Below the pieces are notes generated by a model. That model had not been told where the DNA came from, did not search any database, and saw only the letters and a list, made by a program, of their open reading frames with translations. A program made the translations under genes and the position numbers. 64,000 nt of DNA from Thiohalospira halophila DSM 15071 (GTDB lineage: Bacteria > Pseudomonadota > Gammaproteobacteria > Thiohalospirales > Thiohalospiraceae): positions 62,001 through 126,000 of the forward strand of contig NZ_FOMJ01000004.1 of NCBI RefSeq assembly GCF_900112605.1, read 5' to 3'. Positions 22,825 to 31,529 of this stretch are shown in pieces (positions within the stretch are counted from its first letter, which is position 1; each line of letters begins with the position of its first letter).

Positions 22825-23556
22825 CTAGAGGTCCAGGAGCCGTTCGCGTTCTTCGGCCGAGGGCTCGAAGCCGCGGTGCTCGTAATGGGTGAAGATAGCA
22901 TCCACCACCTCCTCGGGCTTGTCCAGAACGTGCACCAGCTCCATGTCCTCGGGGTTGATCATCCCCTCCCCCACCAGGGTGGCGCGGAACCACTCCAGCA
23001 GCCCCTCCCAGAAGGGCCGATGGACCAGGATGATGGGGATGCGCCGGGTCTTGCCGGTCTGCACCAGGGTCAGGATCTCCGCCAGCTCGTCCAGGGTGCC
23101 GAAGCCGCCGGGCAGCACCACGTAGGCGGCGGCGTACTTCACGAACATCACCTTGCGCGAGAAGAAGTGGCGGAAGGAGAGGTTGATATCCTGATAGCCG
23201 TTGCCCGAGGGCTCGTGAGGCAGCTGGATGTTGAGCCCGATGGAGGGGGACTTGCCCTCGTAGGCGCCCTTGTTGGCCGCCTCCATGATCCCGGGTCCGC
23301 CGCCGCTGACCACGGAGAAGCCGGCCTGGGAGAGGGCGTGGGCGATGGCCTCCGCCGACTGGTAGTAGGGGTGATCGGTGCTCGCCCGGGCGGAGCCGAA
23401 GATGCTCACCGAGGGCTTGATCTGGGCCAGCCGCTCGAAGCCCTCCACGAACTCCGCCATGATCTGGAAGATCTTCCAGGACTCGCGGTTGAGCAGGGTA
23501 TCGTCCACCGGCGCCATGCCGGGGTGGGCCATCTTGTGGAGCTTGTCCGCCGCCAT
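22825..23556 (-). CDS. LOG-family nucleotide phosphoribohydrolase (TIGR00730 type)
   Basis: The 243-residue protein has the LOG motifs GGGPGIMEAANKGA and PGGFGTLDELAE, which bind and hydrolyse nucleoside monophosphates to base plus ribose 5-phosphate (cytokinin-activating enzymes in plants, nucleotide recycling in bacteria). ATG 23556 precedes the conserved region. The open frame extends about 280 bases further upstream, but that part crosses the palindrome and is not coding. First gene of the leftward LOG-DUF2782-thrB-dctQM run. Confidence 0.9.
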   Translation of the reverse strand: MAADKLHKMAHPGMAPVDDTLLNRESWKIFQIMAEFVEGFERLAQIKPSVSIFGSARASTDHPYYQSAEAIAHALSQAGFSVVSGGGPGIMEAANKGAYEGKSPSIGLNIQLPHEPSGNGYQDINLSFRHFFSRKVMFVKYAAAYVVLPGGFGTLDELAEILTLVQTGKTRRIPIILVHRPFWEGLLEWFRATLVGEGMINPEDMELVHVLDKPEEVVDAIFTHYEHRGFEPSAEERERLLDL

Positions 23557-23637
23557 CGTTCGGGTCCCTCGGTTCGGGCCCGCCATTCTGGCACAGGTGG
23601 GCCGGGCGGCGGTATCGGGGGGAGCGCTTCTGTCGGG

Positions 23638-23760
23638 GCTCGGCTGCGGTGGCGGGCAGGGGTGGGCCAGGGATGCCGTGAATACATCCGTGTAGGCTTG
23701 CGCGCGGCGTCCCTGCCGCGCGACACCTTGGCCCACCCCTGCCCGCCACCGCAGCCGAGC
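23638..23760. repeat. Large nested palindrome, copy 2 (32-bp arms, 59-base core)
   Basis: Perfect 32-bp arms at 23638-23669 and 23729-23760 enclose a 59-base core (23670-23728). The core holds an 8-bp hairpin (23701-23708 with 23715-23722) and, next to it, GCCGTGAATACATCC. Its reverse complement lines up with the core of the palindrome at 19455-19562 over most of its length: hairpin with loop AGGGAC or AGGGAT, then AGCC, GGATGT, TTCACGGC. It lies between the divergent LOG-family and polA genes. Confidence 0.87.
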
Positions 23761-23846
23761 GGGGATCCCGGGCCGAGATGGCAACCCCCGGCCCGTCGGC
23801 GGTATCCTCGCCGGGGAATCCCTCGAGTCCACCATCCGGAGTCGCC

Positions 23847-26567
23847 ATGGCCGCTAAGCCCCTCGTCCTCGTGGACGGGTCGTCCTATCTCTATCGCGCC
23901 TTCCACGCCATGCCGGCGCTGACCAGCTCCGCCGGCGAGCCCACCGGGGCCACCTACGGGGTCATCAACATGCTCCGGCGGCTGCTGCGTGAGTACGAGC
24001 CCGAGCGGATGGCCGTGGTCTTCGATGCCCCCGGGAAGACCTTCCGGGACGACCTCTACGCCGACTACAAGGCCAACCGGCCGCCCATGCCCGATGAACT
24101 CTCCCGCCAGGTGGAGGCCATCCACCAGCTGGTGGACGCCCTGGGTCTGCCCCGGCTGGTGGAAGACGGCGTGGAGGCCGACGACGTCATCGCCACCCTG
24201 GCGCGGCGGGCCGCGGCCAACGGCACCGAGGTGCTGATCTCCACCGGGGACAAGGACCTGGCCCAGCTGGTGAATGACCACATCACCCTGGTCAATACCA
24301 TGAACGACACCGTCCTCGACCGCGAGGCGGTGCTGGAGAAGTTCGGCGTGCCGCCGGAGCGCATCGTCGACTATCTCGCCCTGGTGGGGGATACCTCCGA
24401 CAACATCCCCGGCGTGGAGAAGGTCGGCCCCAAGACGGCGGTGAAGTGGCTCAACGAGTACGGTGACCTGGACGGCGTCATCGCCGCCGCCCCGGAGATG
24501 AAGGGCAAGATCGGCGAGAACCTGCGCGACGCCCTGGAGCGGCTGCCGCGCAATCGCGAGCTGGTCACCGTCCGGGATGACGTGGCGCTCGACCGCGCTC
24601 CCGCCGACCTGGAGCGCGCCAGCCCCGATCCCGATGCCCTGGAGAGCTGGTATCGCCGCCTGGAGTTCCAGGGCTGGCTCTCCGACCTGCTGAGCGGGCG
24701 CGGTCCGGAAGCCGACGGCGACGGTGATCCGGCCGGGGAGCCGGAGTCCGGGGAGCGGGCGGCGACCGAGGTGGTGCGCGACCGCGAGGCGCTGGATGCC
24801 TGGGTGGAACGGCTGCGGACCGCCCGGGTGGTGACCCTGGATACCGAGACCACCAGCCTGGAGGTCATGCGCGCGGCGCTGGTGGGGATCGCGGTGGCCG
24901 ACGGCGACGGCGCCGCCTACATCCCGGTGGCCCACGCCGACCCGGGCCCCGAGGGCCAGCTGGATCGGGCGACCGTCCTGGACGCCCTGCGCCCGGTGCT
25001 CACCGACCCGGACCGACCCAAGCTGGGCCACAACCTCAAGTACGACCTCTCCATCCTCGCCCGCGCCGGGGTGGAGCTCGCCGGCGTCGATCACGACACC
25101 ATGCTGGAGTCCTACGTCCTGGACAGCACCGGCAGTCGCCACGACCTGGACACCCTGGCGCTGAAGCACCTGGGGCGGCGGACCACCTCCTTCGAGGCGG
25201 TCGCCGGCAAGGGGGCGAAGCAGGTCACCTTCGACCAGGTGCCGCTGGAGACCGCCGCCCCCTACGCCGCCGAGGATGTGGAGGTTACCCGCGACCTCCA
25301 CGCCCGCCTGTGGCCGGAGCTCCAGGGGGATAAGGGGCTGGCGGCCCTCTACCGCGACATCGAGATGCCGCTGGTTCCGGTGCTCGCCCGCATGGAGCGC
25401 CGGGGGGTGCGCATCGACCGCGACCTGCTGGGGACCATCTCCGCCGAGCTGGCCGAGCGCATGGGCGAGCTGGAGCGTGCCGCCCACGACGCCGCCGGCC
25501 AGTCCTTCAACCTCGCCTCGCCCAAGCAGATCCAGACCATCCTGTTCGAGGAGCAGGGCCTGCCGGTGAAGCAGCGCACCCCCAAGGGGCAGCCCTCCAC
25601 CGCCGAGGCCGTGCTCCAGGAGCTGGCCGACGACGGCTGGGAGCTGCCGCGGCTCATCCTGGAGCACCGCGGCTACGCCAAGCTCAAGTCCACCTACACC
25701 GACAAGCTGCCGGAGCTCATCAATCCGGAGACCGGGCGGATCCACACCTCCCTGCACCAGGCCGTGACCGCCACCGGCCGCCTCTCCTCCGCCGACCCCA
25801 ACCTGCAGAACATCCCGGTGCGCTCCGAGACCGGCAAGCGCATCCGCCAGGCCTTCATCGCCGCGGAGGGCTGCCGCCTGGTGGCCGCCGATTACTCCCA
25901 GATCGAGCTGCGGATCATGGCCCACCTCTCCGGGGACGAGGGGCTCAAGCGCGCCTTCGCCGCCGGCGAGGACATCCACCGCGCCACCGCCGCCGAGGTC
26001 TTCGACACCCCCCCCGACCAGGTGGGCGAGGACCAGCGCCGCGCCGCCAAGGCCATCAACTTCGGCCTCATCTACGGCATGTCTGCCTGGGGGCTGGCGC
26101 GCCAGCTGGGGATCGAGCGCGACGAGGCGCAGTCCTACGTGGATCGCTACTTCGAGCGCTACCCCGGCGTCCGGACCTACATGGACGAGACCCGCGAGCG
26201 GGCGCGCAGCCAGGGCTGGGTGGAGACCGTCTTCGGCCGCCGCCTGCACCTGCCGGAGATCCACGCCGGCAACGCCCAGCGCCGCCAGTACGCCGAGCGC
26301 ACCGCCATCAACGCCCCCATGCAGGGCACCGCCGCTGACATCATCAAGCGCGCCATGATCGAGGTGGAGGCGTGGCTGCAGGGGCCCGATGCTCCCGTGG
26401 CCCGGATGGTCCTCCAGGTCCACGACGAACTCATCCTGGAGGTGGCCGAGGGCGCCGAGTCGGCGCTCACCGACGGTCTGCGCGAGCGCATGACCGCCGC
26501 CGCCGACCTGGCCGTTCCGCTGGAGGTGGAGGTGGGCATCGGCGCCAACTGGGGCGAGGCGCACTGA
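23847..26567 (+). CDS. polA: DNA polymerase I
   Basis: Repair and Okazaki-fragment polymerase, 906 residues (E. coli 928). Order: 5' nuclease domain (LVLVDGSSYLYRAFHA; DAPGKTFRDDLYADYKANR), proofreading 3'-5' exonuclease with D332 and E334 in LDTETTSLE, then the polymerase domain with D682 in VAADYSQIELR and D860 in VLQVHDELILEV. The O-helix RRAAKAINFGLIYG is intact. All three activities should therefore work. ATG 23847 directly precedes the conserved start; an earlier in-frame codon lies next to the palindrome and was rejected. Confidence 0.98.
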   Translation: MAAKPLVLVDGSSYLYRAFHAMPALTSSAGEPTGATYGVINMLRRLLREYEPERMAVVFDAPGKTFRDDLYADYKANRPPMPDELSRQVEAIHQLVDALGLPRLVEDGVEADDVIATLARRAAANGTEVLISTGDKDLAQLVNDHITLVNTMNDTVLDREAVLEKFGVPPERIVDYLALVGDTSDNIPGVEKVGPKTAVKWLNEYGDLDGVIAAAPEMKGKIGENLRDALERLPRNRELVTVRDDVALDRAPADLERASPDPDALESWYRRLEFQGWLSDLLSGRGPEADGDGDPAGEPESGERAATEVVRDREALDAWVERLRTARVVTLDTETTSLEVMRAALVGIAVADGDGAAYIPVAHADPGPEGQLDRATVLDALRPVLTDPDRPKLGHNLKYDLSILARAGVELAGVDHDTMLESYVLDSTGSRHDLDTLALKHLGRRTTSFEAVAGKGAKQVTFDQVPLETAAPYAAEDVEVTRDLHARLWPELQGDKGLAALYRDIEMPLVPVLARMERRGVRIDRDLLGTISAELAERMGELERAAHDAAGQSFNLASPKQIQTILFEEQGLPVKQRTPKGQPSTAEAVLQELADDGWELPRLILEHRGYAKLKSTYTDKLPELINPETGRIHTSLHQAVTATGRLSSADPNLQNIPVRSETGKRIRQAFIAAEGCRLVAADYSQIELRIMAHLSGDEGLKRAFAAGEDIHRATAAEVFDTPPDQVGEDQRRAAKAINFGLIYGMSAWGLARQLGIERDEAQSYVDRYFERYPGVRTYMDETRERARSQGWVETVFGRRLHLPEIHAGNAQRRQYAERTAINAPMQGTAADIIKRAMIEVEAWLQGPDAPVARMVLQVHDELILEVAEGAESALTDGLRERMTAAADLAVPLEVEVGIGANWGEAH

Positions 26568-26586
26568 TTCGCGGGTCCGCGGAACT

Positions 26587-26710
26587 CCCGTCACCGGCGG
26601 TGGTCCCACCCTGCAAGGTGGCAAGCACCGATGACGGGAAGTCCTCCCCACCGCCCCTGCGGGCGGTCCTTACCCCGCCTTCCTCCTCCCCGGAAGGCGG
26701 GGTTCTTTTT
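26587..26710 (+). ncRNA. Candidate structured small RNA at the Spot 42/ErsA position
   Basis: The polA-engB gap is filled with strong secondary structure. An outer stem pairs 26587-26597 with 26628-26638 (one mismatch) around a small hairpin (26606-26610 with 26617-26621). A 7-bp hairpin follows (26650-26656 with 26661-26667), then an 11-bp terminator with a T run ending at 26710. The roughly 125-base size and location match Spot 42 of E. coli and ErsA of Pseudomonas, both encoded between polA and engB. I see no clear promoter, and sequence homology to those RNAs is not established. A stand-alone HEARO/omega-type RNA is an alternative. Confidence 0.45.
26673..26710 (+). terminator. Intrinsic terminator downstream of polA
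   Basis: 11-bp perfect stem, 26673-26683 with 26692-26702, loop of eight bases, then TTCTTTTT. The T run is on the + strand only, so it ends polA and/or the small RNA candidate rather than the convergent engB. Confidence 0.88.
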
Positions 26711-26719
26711 GTCCGGCCC

Positions 26720-27337
26720 TCAGCCGCCGGGGGCGCGATCCATGTCCAGGTCCAGCCACTCCCCCACCGTCGCCCGGGCCTCCTCCGCGCCCAGGCCGTG
26801 GGTGGCGGAGAAGGGCAGCGCCATGGTCTCCGGCCAGTCCGCCAGGACCCGCTCCATGGCGGCGCGGGCCTGGCCCTGCTTGCCGCGGCCGAGCTTGTCC
26901 GCCTTGTTCAGTAGCACCAGTACGGGGAGTTCGGCGCCGGCGGCCCAGTCCAGGAGCTGGCGCTCCTCATCGGCCAGGTCGCGGCGGATATCCATGACCA
27001 GGACCAGGCCGACGAGGGAGGCTCGCTCCGCGAGATAGCGGCCCAGGGTCTGGTTCCAGTGGGCCCGGAGCTTCTCCGGCACCTTGGCGTAGCCGTAGCC
27101 GGGGAGGTCGGCCAGGCGCCGTTCGGGGTCCCAGGCGAAGATGTTGATCTGCTGGGTCCGCCCCGGCGCCTTGGAGACCCGGGCGATATCCCGGCGACCG
27201 GTGAGGCGATTGAGGGCGCTGGACTTGCCGGCATTGGAGCGCCCGGCCACCACCACCTCGTGGCCCTCGTCGGGGGGAAGCTGGTTCAGGCGGTGGGCGC
27301 TGACCACGAAGTGGAGCGGCTGCGGTGGCTGACTCAT
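26720..27337 (-). CDS. ysxC: Ribosome biogenesis GTPase YsxC/EngB
   Basis: GTPase needed for 50S subunit assembly. The 205-residue product has P-loop GRSNAGKSS (residues 32-40), switch II DLPGYGYA and G4 LLNKADKL, all intact. ATG 27337 gives the normal N terminus; an in-frame start 123 bases upstream adds an unconserved tail. Convergent with polA, divergent from the cytochrome c4 gene, as in Pseudomonas. Confidence 0.96.
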   Translation of the reverse strand: MSQPPQPLHFVVSAHRLNQLPPDEGHEVVVAGRSNAGKSSALNRLTGRRDIARVSKAPGRTQQINIFAWDPERRLADLPGYGYAKVPEKLRAHWNQTLGRYLAERASLVGLVLVMDIRRDLADEERQLLDWAAGAELPVLVLLNKADKLGRGKQGQARAAMERVLADWPETMALPFSATHGLGAEEARATVGEWLDLDMDRAPGG

Positions 27338-27386
27338 GGGGCGATTCTTCCCTTGCGCTGGATCAATTTCCACTCGGGGGGCTCGG

Positions 27387-27415
27387 TTGACCCGTTCCCG
27401 GGGGTGGGATAAGGT
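27387..27415 (+). promoter_or_regulatory. Possible promoter of the cytochrome c4 gene
   Basis: TTGACC at 27387-27392 and TAAGGT at 27410-27415 with a 17-base spacer, in the 194-base divergent gap between engB and the cytochrome gene. The -35 is good and the -10 matches consensus at only three positions. The remaining gap holds no other clear signal. Confidence 0.3.
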
Positions 27416-27531
27416 TTCGGCGGTTTTGACCCGCCCGGAGGAGTCGCGGCCGCCCATCATAGCCGGGCTGGTCCGTTGGCGGGAAGCGCTTCCGGGGTGC
27501 CGGGAACAGGTTTCAACGTTGGGGACAGATC

Positions 27532-28143
27532 ATGAAAAACACAGCGATTGCAGCACTCTTCCTCATGGGGGCCGCGACCAGCGCCCAGGCCATTGACGGC
27601 GACCCCGAGGCCGGCAAGGAGAAGTCCTCCACCTGTGTCGCCTGCCACCAGGCGGATGGCAACAGTGCCAGCGATCAGTATCCCAAGATCGCCGGCCAGC
27701 ATGCCGATTACCTCTACAAGCAGCTGAAGGAGTTCAAGGCGGGCGAGGTGCGGTACAACGCCCAGATGGCCGGCATGGTCGCCGGCCTGAACGACCAGGA
27801 CATGAAGGACCTGGCCGCCTACTTCTCCGGCAACGAGATGACCATCGGCGAGGCGGACGAGGAGCTGGTGGACCTCGGCCGGCAGATCTACCGCGCCGGC
27901 GCCGAGGCCGACGGCGTGCCCGCCTGCATGGCCTGCCACGGCCCGTCCGGCAAGGGCAACCCGGCGGCCAACTTCCCGCGCCTGGGCGGCCAGCACGCCG
28001 CCTACACCGTCACCCAGCTTCAGGACTTCAAGGCGGGTGAGCGGCGCAATGATGCCGGGCAGATGATGCGGAACATCGCCGACAAGATGTCCACCCAGCA
28101 GATGGAGGCCGTGGCCTCCTACATCGAGGGCCTGAGCGAATAG
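27532..28143 (+). CDS. Diheme cytochrome c4
   Basis: Periplasmic electron carrier to terminal oxidases. The 203-residue product begins with a signal peptide cleaved after AQA and has two homologous c-type domains. Heme sites are CVACH (C35-H39) and CMACH (C132-H136). Each domain repeats the pattern YPKIAGQHADYLYKQL / FPRLGGQHAAYTVTQL and MAGMV / MMRNIA, where Met ligands are expected. The first heme lies close after the signal peptide, as in c4 proteins. Its maturation would depend on the ResB/CcsA pair encoded next. Confidence 0.95.
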   Translation: MKNTAIAALFLMGAATSAQAIDGDPEAGKEKSSTCVACHQADGNSASDQYPKIAGQHADYLYKQLKEFKAGEVRYNAQMAGMVAGLNDQDMKDLAAYFSGNEMTIGEADEELVDLGRQIYRAGAEADGVPACMACHGPSGKGNPAANFPRLGGQHAAYTVTQLQDFKAGERRNDAGQMMRNIADKMSTQQMEAVASYIEGLSE

Positions 28144-28173
28144 GACCCTCGCTGCCGCACCGGTGGTAGGGAA

Positions 28174-28205
28174 AGGGGCGGCCCCGCTGGGGTCGCCCCT
28201 TTTTT
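28174..28205 (+). terminator. Intrinsic terminator after cytochrome c4
   Basis: Stem 28174-28185 with 28189-28200 (12 pairs, one of them G-U), three-base loop, then a run of six T. It separates the cytochrome gene from resB. Confidence 0.85.
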
Positions 28206-28290
28206 CGATCCCCTTCCCCCGGCGAATGCAACTCCGTATCGTCGGCACTGTCTGACGAGATCTGACACAAGAACCCAAACGGCTATCCGG

Positions 28291-30297
28291 ATGTCCTCGA
28301 CCAACCGACCCCGCAAGTCGCTCTCCACCGTCTGGCTGGAGTTCCTCGGCTCCATGAACCTCGCCGTTACCCTGCTCATGGTGGTGGCCATCGCCTCCGT
28401 GATCGGGACGGTGCTCCAGCAGGGTCAGCCCTGGCAGGACTATCAGATCAAGTTCGGCCCCTTCTGGTTCGACGTCTTCCGGGTGATGGGCCTCTACGAT
28501 GTCTACAGCTCCCTCTGGTTCCTGGCCATCATGGGCTTTTTGCTGGTCTCGGTGAGCGTCTGCGTCATCCGCAACGCCCCGCAGATGGTGCGCGACATGC
28601 GCAACTTCCGGATGGACGTCCAGGGCAAGTCCCTGCGGCTGATGCACAACAGCCGGACCTTTGACGAGGACGAGTCCCCCGAGGCGGTCACCGAGCGGGC
28701 CCGGGGAATCCTCCAGGCCTCCGGCTACCGGGCCCGGACCAAGGACCACGGCGACCACGTGGTGGTGGCCGCCATGCGCGGCTCCTGGAACCGGCTGGGC
28801 TACATCCTCTCCCACGTCTCCATCGTCATCATCTGCGTGGGCGCCCTGGTTGACGGCAACCTGCCCCTGAAGCTGGCCGACATGACCGGACGGGTGGAGC
28901 TGGAGACCCGGGATATCCCCGCCTCCCAGGTGCCGGATGCCGCCACCCTGGGGCCGGACAACCTCTCCTTCCGCGGCAACGTCACCATCCCCGAGGGGGC
29001 ATCGGCGGACCTGGTCTTCCTGAACATGCGCAACGGCTACTTCGTCCAGAAGCTGCCCTTTGACGTGGAGCTGGAGCAGTTCCGGGTGGAGCACTACGAG
29101 TCGGGCCAGCCCAAGGCCTTCGAGAGCGACCTGGTCCTCCACGACCCGGAGCTGGAGGAGCCCATCCGCAAGACCATCTCGGTGAACGACCCGCTCATCC
29201 ACAAGGGCTACGCCATCTACCAGTCGAGCTTCACCGACGGCGGCTCCCAACTGGAGCTGGACGGCTATCCGCTCATGGGGGGCGACGGCGAGCCCTTCGA
29301 CGTGAACGTGAAGGTCAACAATACTGCGACCATCACCGCCGGGGAGCAGCGGTGGACCCTGGAGGTCGACGACTTCTCCCTCTACAACGTGGAGCCGGCC
29401 CCCGAGGACAGCGACAGCAAGTTCCGCAACTTCGGGCCCAGCGTCACCTACCGCGTCCGCGATGAATCGGGCAATGCGCGGGAGTACGAGACCTACATGG
29501 CGCCGGCGGAATTCAACGGCCGCTCCTACTACATGACCGGGGTCCGCACCCGCGCCGGCGAGCCCATGCGCTGGCTCCACGTCCCGGTGGACCCCGAGAC
29601 CGGCGGCCTGGAGCGCTTCGTGGAGCTGCGCAACCGCCTCCAGGACGACCAGCGCGTGCGCGCCGCCGCCGAGACCTTCCTGGACCGGAACATGGGGGAT
29701 GCCCTGGGCGACCGGCGCGAGAACATCGTCCGCAGCACCGTGGGTATGGTCGACGCCTTCGTCCGTGGCGGCCTGGATGGGATGCTCGCCGACGTCGAGG
29801 AGATGGCCGGCAGCGAGGCGGAGGCGCGGCGCATGGGGCAGCTCTATCAGCGGGTCCTCGACGGTGTCGTCCGCGAGCTCTACAACGACCTCCTGGCGGA
29901 GCGGGGTCGCCCCACGCGCCAGGACATGACCGAGGCCGATGCCGCCTTCTACGCGGATGCCCTGGACGCCATGACCGCCCTGCCCTTCTTCGGCTCGCCC
30001 TTCCTGCTCAAGCTGGAGGACTTCGATCACCTACAGGCGTCCGGGTTGCAGATCGCGCGAAGCCCCGGCAAGAATACCGTCTATCTGGGCAGTGCGCTGC
30101 TGACCGCTGGTATCTTCCTGCTCTTCTACGTGGCCCATCGCCGCGTCTGGGTACGGGTGGAGGCCGCCGAGGGCGGTAGTCAGGTCACCGTGGCCGGCAG
30201 CACCAATCGAAACGCGCGGGACTTCACAGGGGAGTTCCGGCAACTGGCCGACCGGATCCAGGGGGTCGAGAACCCCGGATCCGACGACCGCACCTGA
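28291..30297 (+). CDS. resB: Cytochrome c biogenesis protein ResB (Ccs1)
   Basis: Membrane component of system II cytochrome c maturation that, with CcsA, delivers reduced heme to the CxxCH thiols outside the membrane. The 668-residue product has the ResB N terminus (FLGSMNLAVTLLMVVAIASVIGTVLQQ), several membrane helices in the first 200 residues, a large external domain, and a last helix near residues 595-615 (LGSALLTAGIFLLFYVAHRR). ATG 28291; ccsA follows after 11 bases. Confidence 0.93.
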   Translation: MSSTNRPRKSLSTVWLEFLGSMNLAVTLLMVVAIASVIGTVLQQGQPWQDYQIKFGPFWFDVFRVMGLYDVYSSLWFLAIMGFLLVSVSVCVIRNAPQMVRDMRNFRMDVQGKSLRLMHNSRTFDEDESPEAVTERARGILQASGYRARTKDHGDHVVVAAMRGSWNRLGYILSHVSIVIICVGALVDGNLPLKLADMTGRVELETRDIPASQVPDAATLGPDNLSFRGNVTIPEGASADLVFLNMRNGYFVQKLPFDVELEQFRVEHYESGQPKAFESDLVLHDPELEEPIRKTISVNDPLIHKGYAIYQSSFTDGGSQLELDGYPLMGGDGEPFDVNVKVNNTATITAGEQRWTLEVDDFSLYNVEPAPEDSDSKFRNFGPSVTYRVRDESGNAREYETYMAPAEFNGRSYYMTGVRTRAGEPMRWLHVPVDPETGGLERFVELRNRLQDDQRVRAAAETFLDRNMGDALGDRRENIVRSTVGMVDAFVRGGLDGMLADVEEMAGSEAEARRMGQLYQRVLDGVVRELYNDLLAERGRPTRQDMTEADAAFYADALDAMTALPFFGSPFLLKLEDFDHLQASGLQIARSPGKNTVYLGSALLTAGIFLLFYVAHRRVWVRVEAAEGGSQVTVAGSTNRNARDFTGEFRQLADRIQGVENPGSDDRT

Positions 30298-30308
30298 GGG
30301 GGCCAACC

Positions 30309-31487
30309 ATGTCCGTGAGCCAAGAAGCTGCCATCCACCCCGGCCGGGAGCCGTCGCCCTGGCGGCCCGAGGGCCTGTTCGACTGGGTCTGGCTGGCGCT
30401 GGTCATCGCCGGCGCCGTCACCGCCTTCTACGCGCTGGGCGAGTACATGAACGGCTACGAGGTGGCGATCCTCATCGGGACCGCCATCGCTCTGGTGCCG
30501 CTGGGCTGGTACTGGCCCGCCTTCGGCCTCCTGATGGTGGCGGTAGCCGCCCTCTCCTTGTCCGCCGTGGGACTCTACGGTCGCGACCTGGGGGCGGCGG
30601 AGGAGAACTTCTTCCTCGTCTACCTCATCAGCAGCCAGTCGGCCATCATGTGGATGAGCGCCCTCTACGTGCTGGCCACGGCGACCTACTTCATCGGGCT
30701 CTTTGCCAAGTCGCCCTTCACCGAGAAGACCGGCTCCGCCATGGTCTGGTCCGGCACCGCCATGGGCCTCACCGGCCTGATGGTGCGCTGGCGGGAGTCC
30801 CACCTCATGGGGCCGGACATCGGGTACATCCCGGTCTCCAACCTCTACGAGGTCTTCATCCTCTTTGCGGTGATCACCGCCATCATCTACCTGCACTACG
30901 AGCGGCGCTACGCCACCCGTGCCCTGGGCGGCTTCGTGATGCTGGTGGTCTCGGCGGCCATCGCCTTCCTGCTCTGGTACCACTTCGACAAGGGCGCCCA
31001 CGAGATCGAGCCGCTGGTGCCGGCCCTGCAGAGCTACTGGATGAAGATCCACGTGCCGGCGAACTTCATCGGCTACGGCGCCTTCGCCCTGGCGGCCATG
31101 GTGGGCGTGGCCTACCTCATCGTGGACAGTCTGCGCCAGCGCGGCGGGCAGGGGCCCATCCTCTCCCAGATGCCGTCGCTGGAGATGATGGACGACGTCA
31201 TGTACAAGTCCATCGCCCTGGGCTTCGCCTTCTTCACCATCGCCACCATCCTCGGCGCCGTCTGGGCGGCGGAAGCGTGGGGCGGCTACTGGTCGTGGGA
31301 CCCCAAGGAGACCTGGGCGCTCATCGTCTGGCTCAACTACGCCGCCTGGCTCCACATGCGCTTTACCAAGGGCTGGCGGGGCCGGCCGCTGGCGTGGTGG
31401 TCCATCATCGGCCTGTTCATCACCCTCTTCGCCTTCCTGGGAGTGAACATGTTCCTGGCCGGCCTCCACTCCTACGGCGAGCTGTAG
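30309..31487 (+). CDS. ccsA: Cytochrome c biogenesis protein CcsA/CcsB (ResC), heme handling
   Basis: Heme-handling membrane protein of system II. The 392-residue product has about eight membrane segments and the tryptophan-rich WWD motif GGYWSWDPKETWALIVWL, which contacts heme. Conserved histidines flank it (HVPANFIGYGAFA, WLHMRFTKGW). It is partnered with resB in one operon. Naming differs between fields (CcsA, ResC, CcsB); the function is the same. Confidence 0.93.
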   Translation: MSVSQEAAIHPGREPSPWRPEGLFDWVWLALVIAGAVTAFYALGEYMNGYEVAILIGTAIALVPLGWYWPAFGLLMVAVAALSLSAVGLYGRDLGAAEENFFLVYLISSQSAIMWMSALYVLATATYFIGLFAKSPFTEKTGSAMVWSGTAMGLTGLMVRWRESHLMGPDIGYIPVSNLYEVFILFAVITAIIYLHYERRYATRALGGFVMLVVSAAIAFLLWYHFDKGAHEIEPLVPALQSYWMKIHVPANFIGYGAFALAAMVGVAYLIVDSLRQRGGQGPILSQMPSLEMMDDVMYKSIALGFAFFTIATILGAVWAAEAWGGYWSWDPKETWALIVWLNYAAWLHMRFTKGWRGRPLAWWSIIGLFITLFAFLGVNMFLAGLHSYGEL

Positions 31488-31529
31488 CCCGGGCGGCGGG
31501 GCGGGCGCCCCGCCGCCGCTCGGGCCGCC

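Noticed and set aside
23406-26651. 1081-codon open frame antisense to polA
   Set aside because: Composition mirrors codon bias of the real gene in a GC-rich genome; no recognisable domains.
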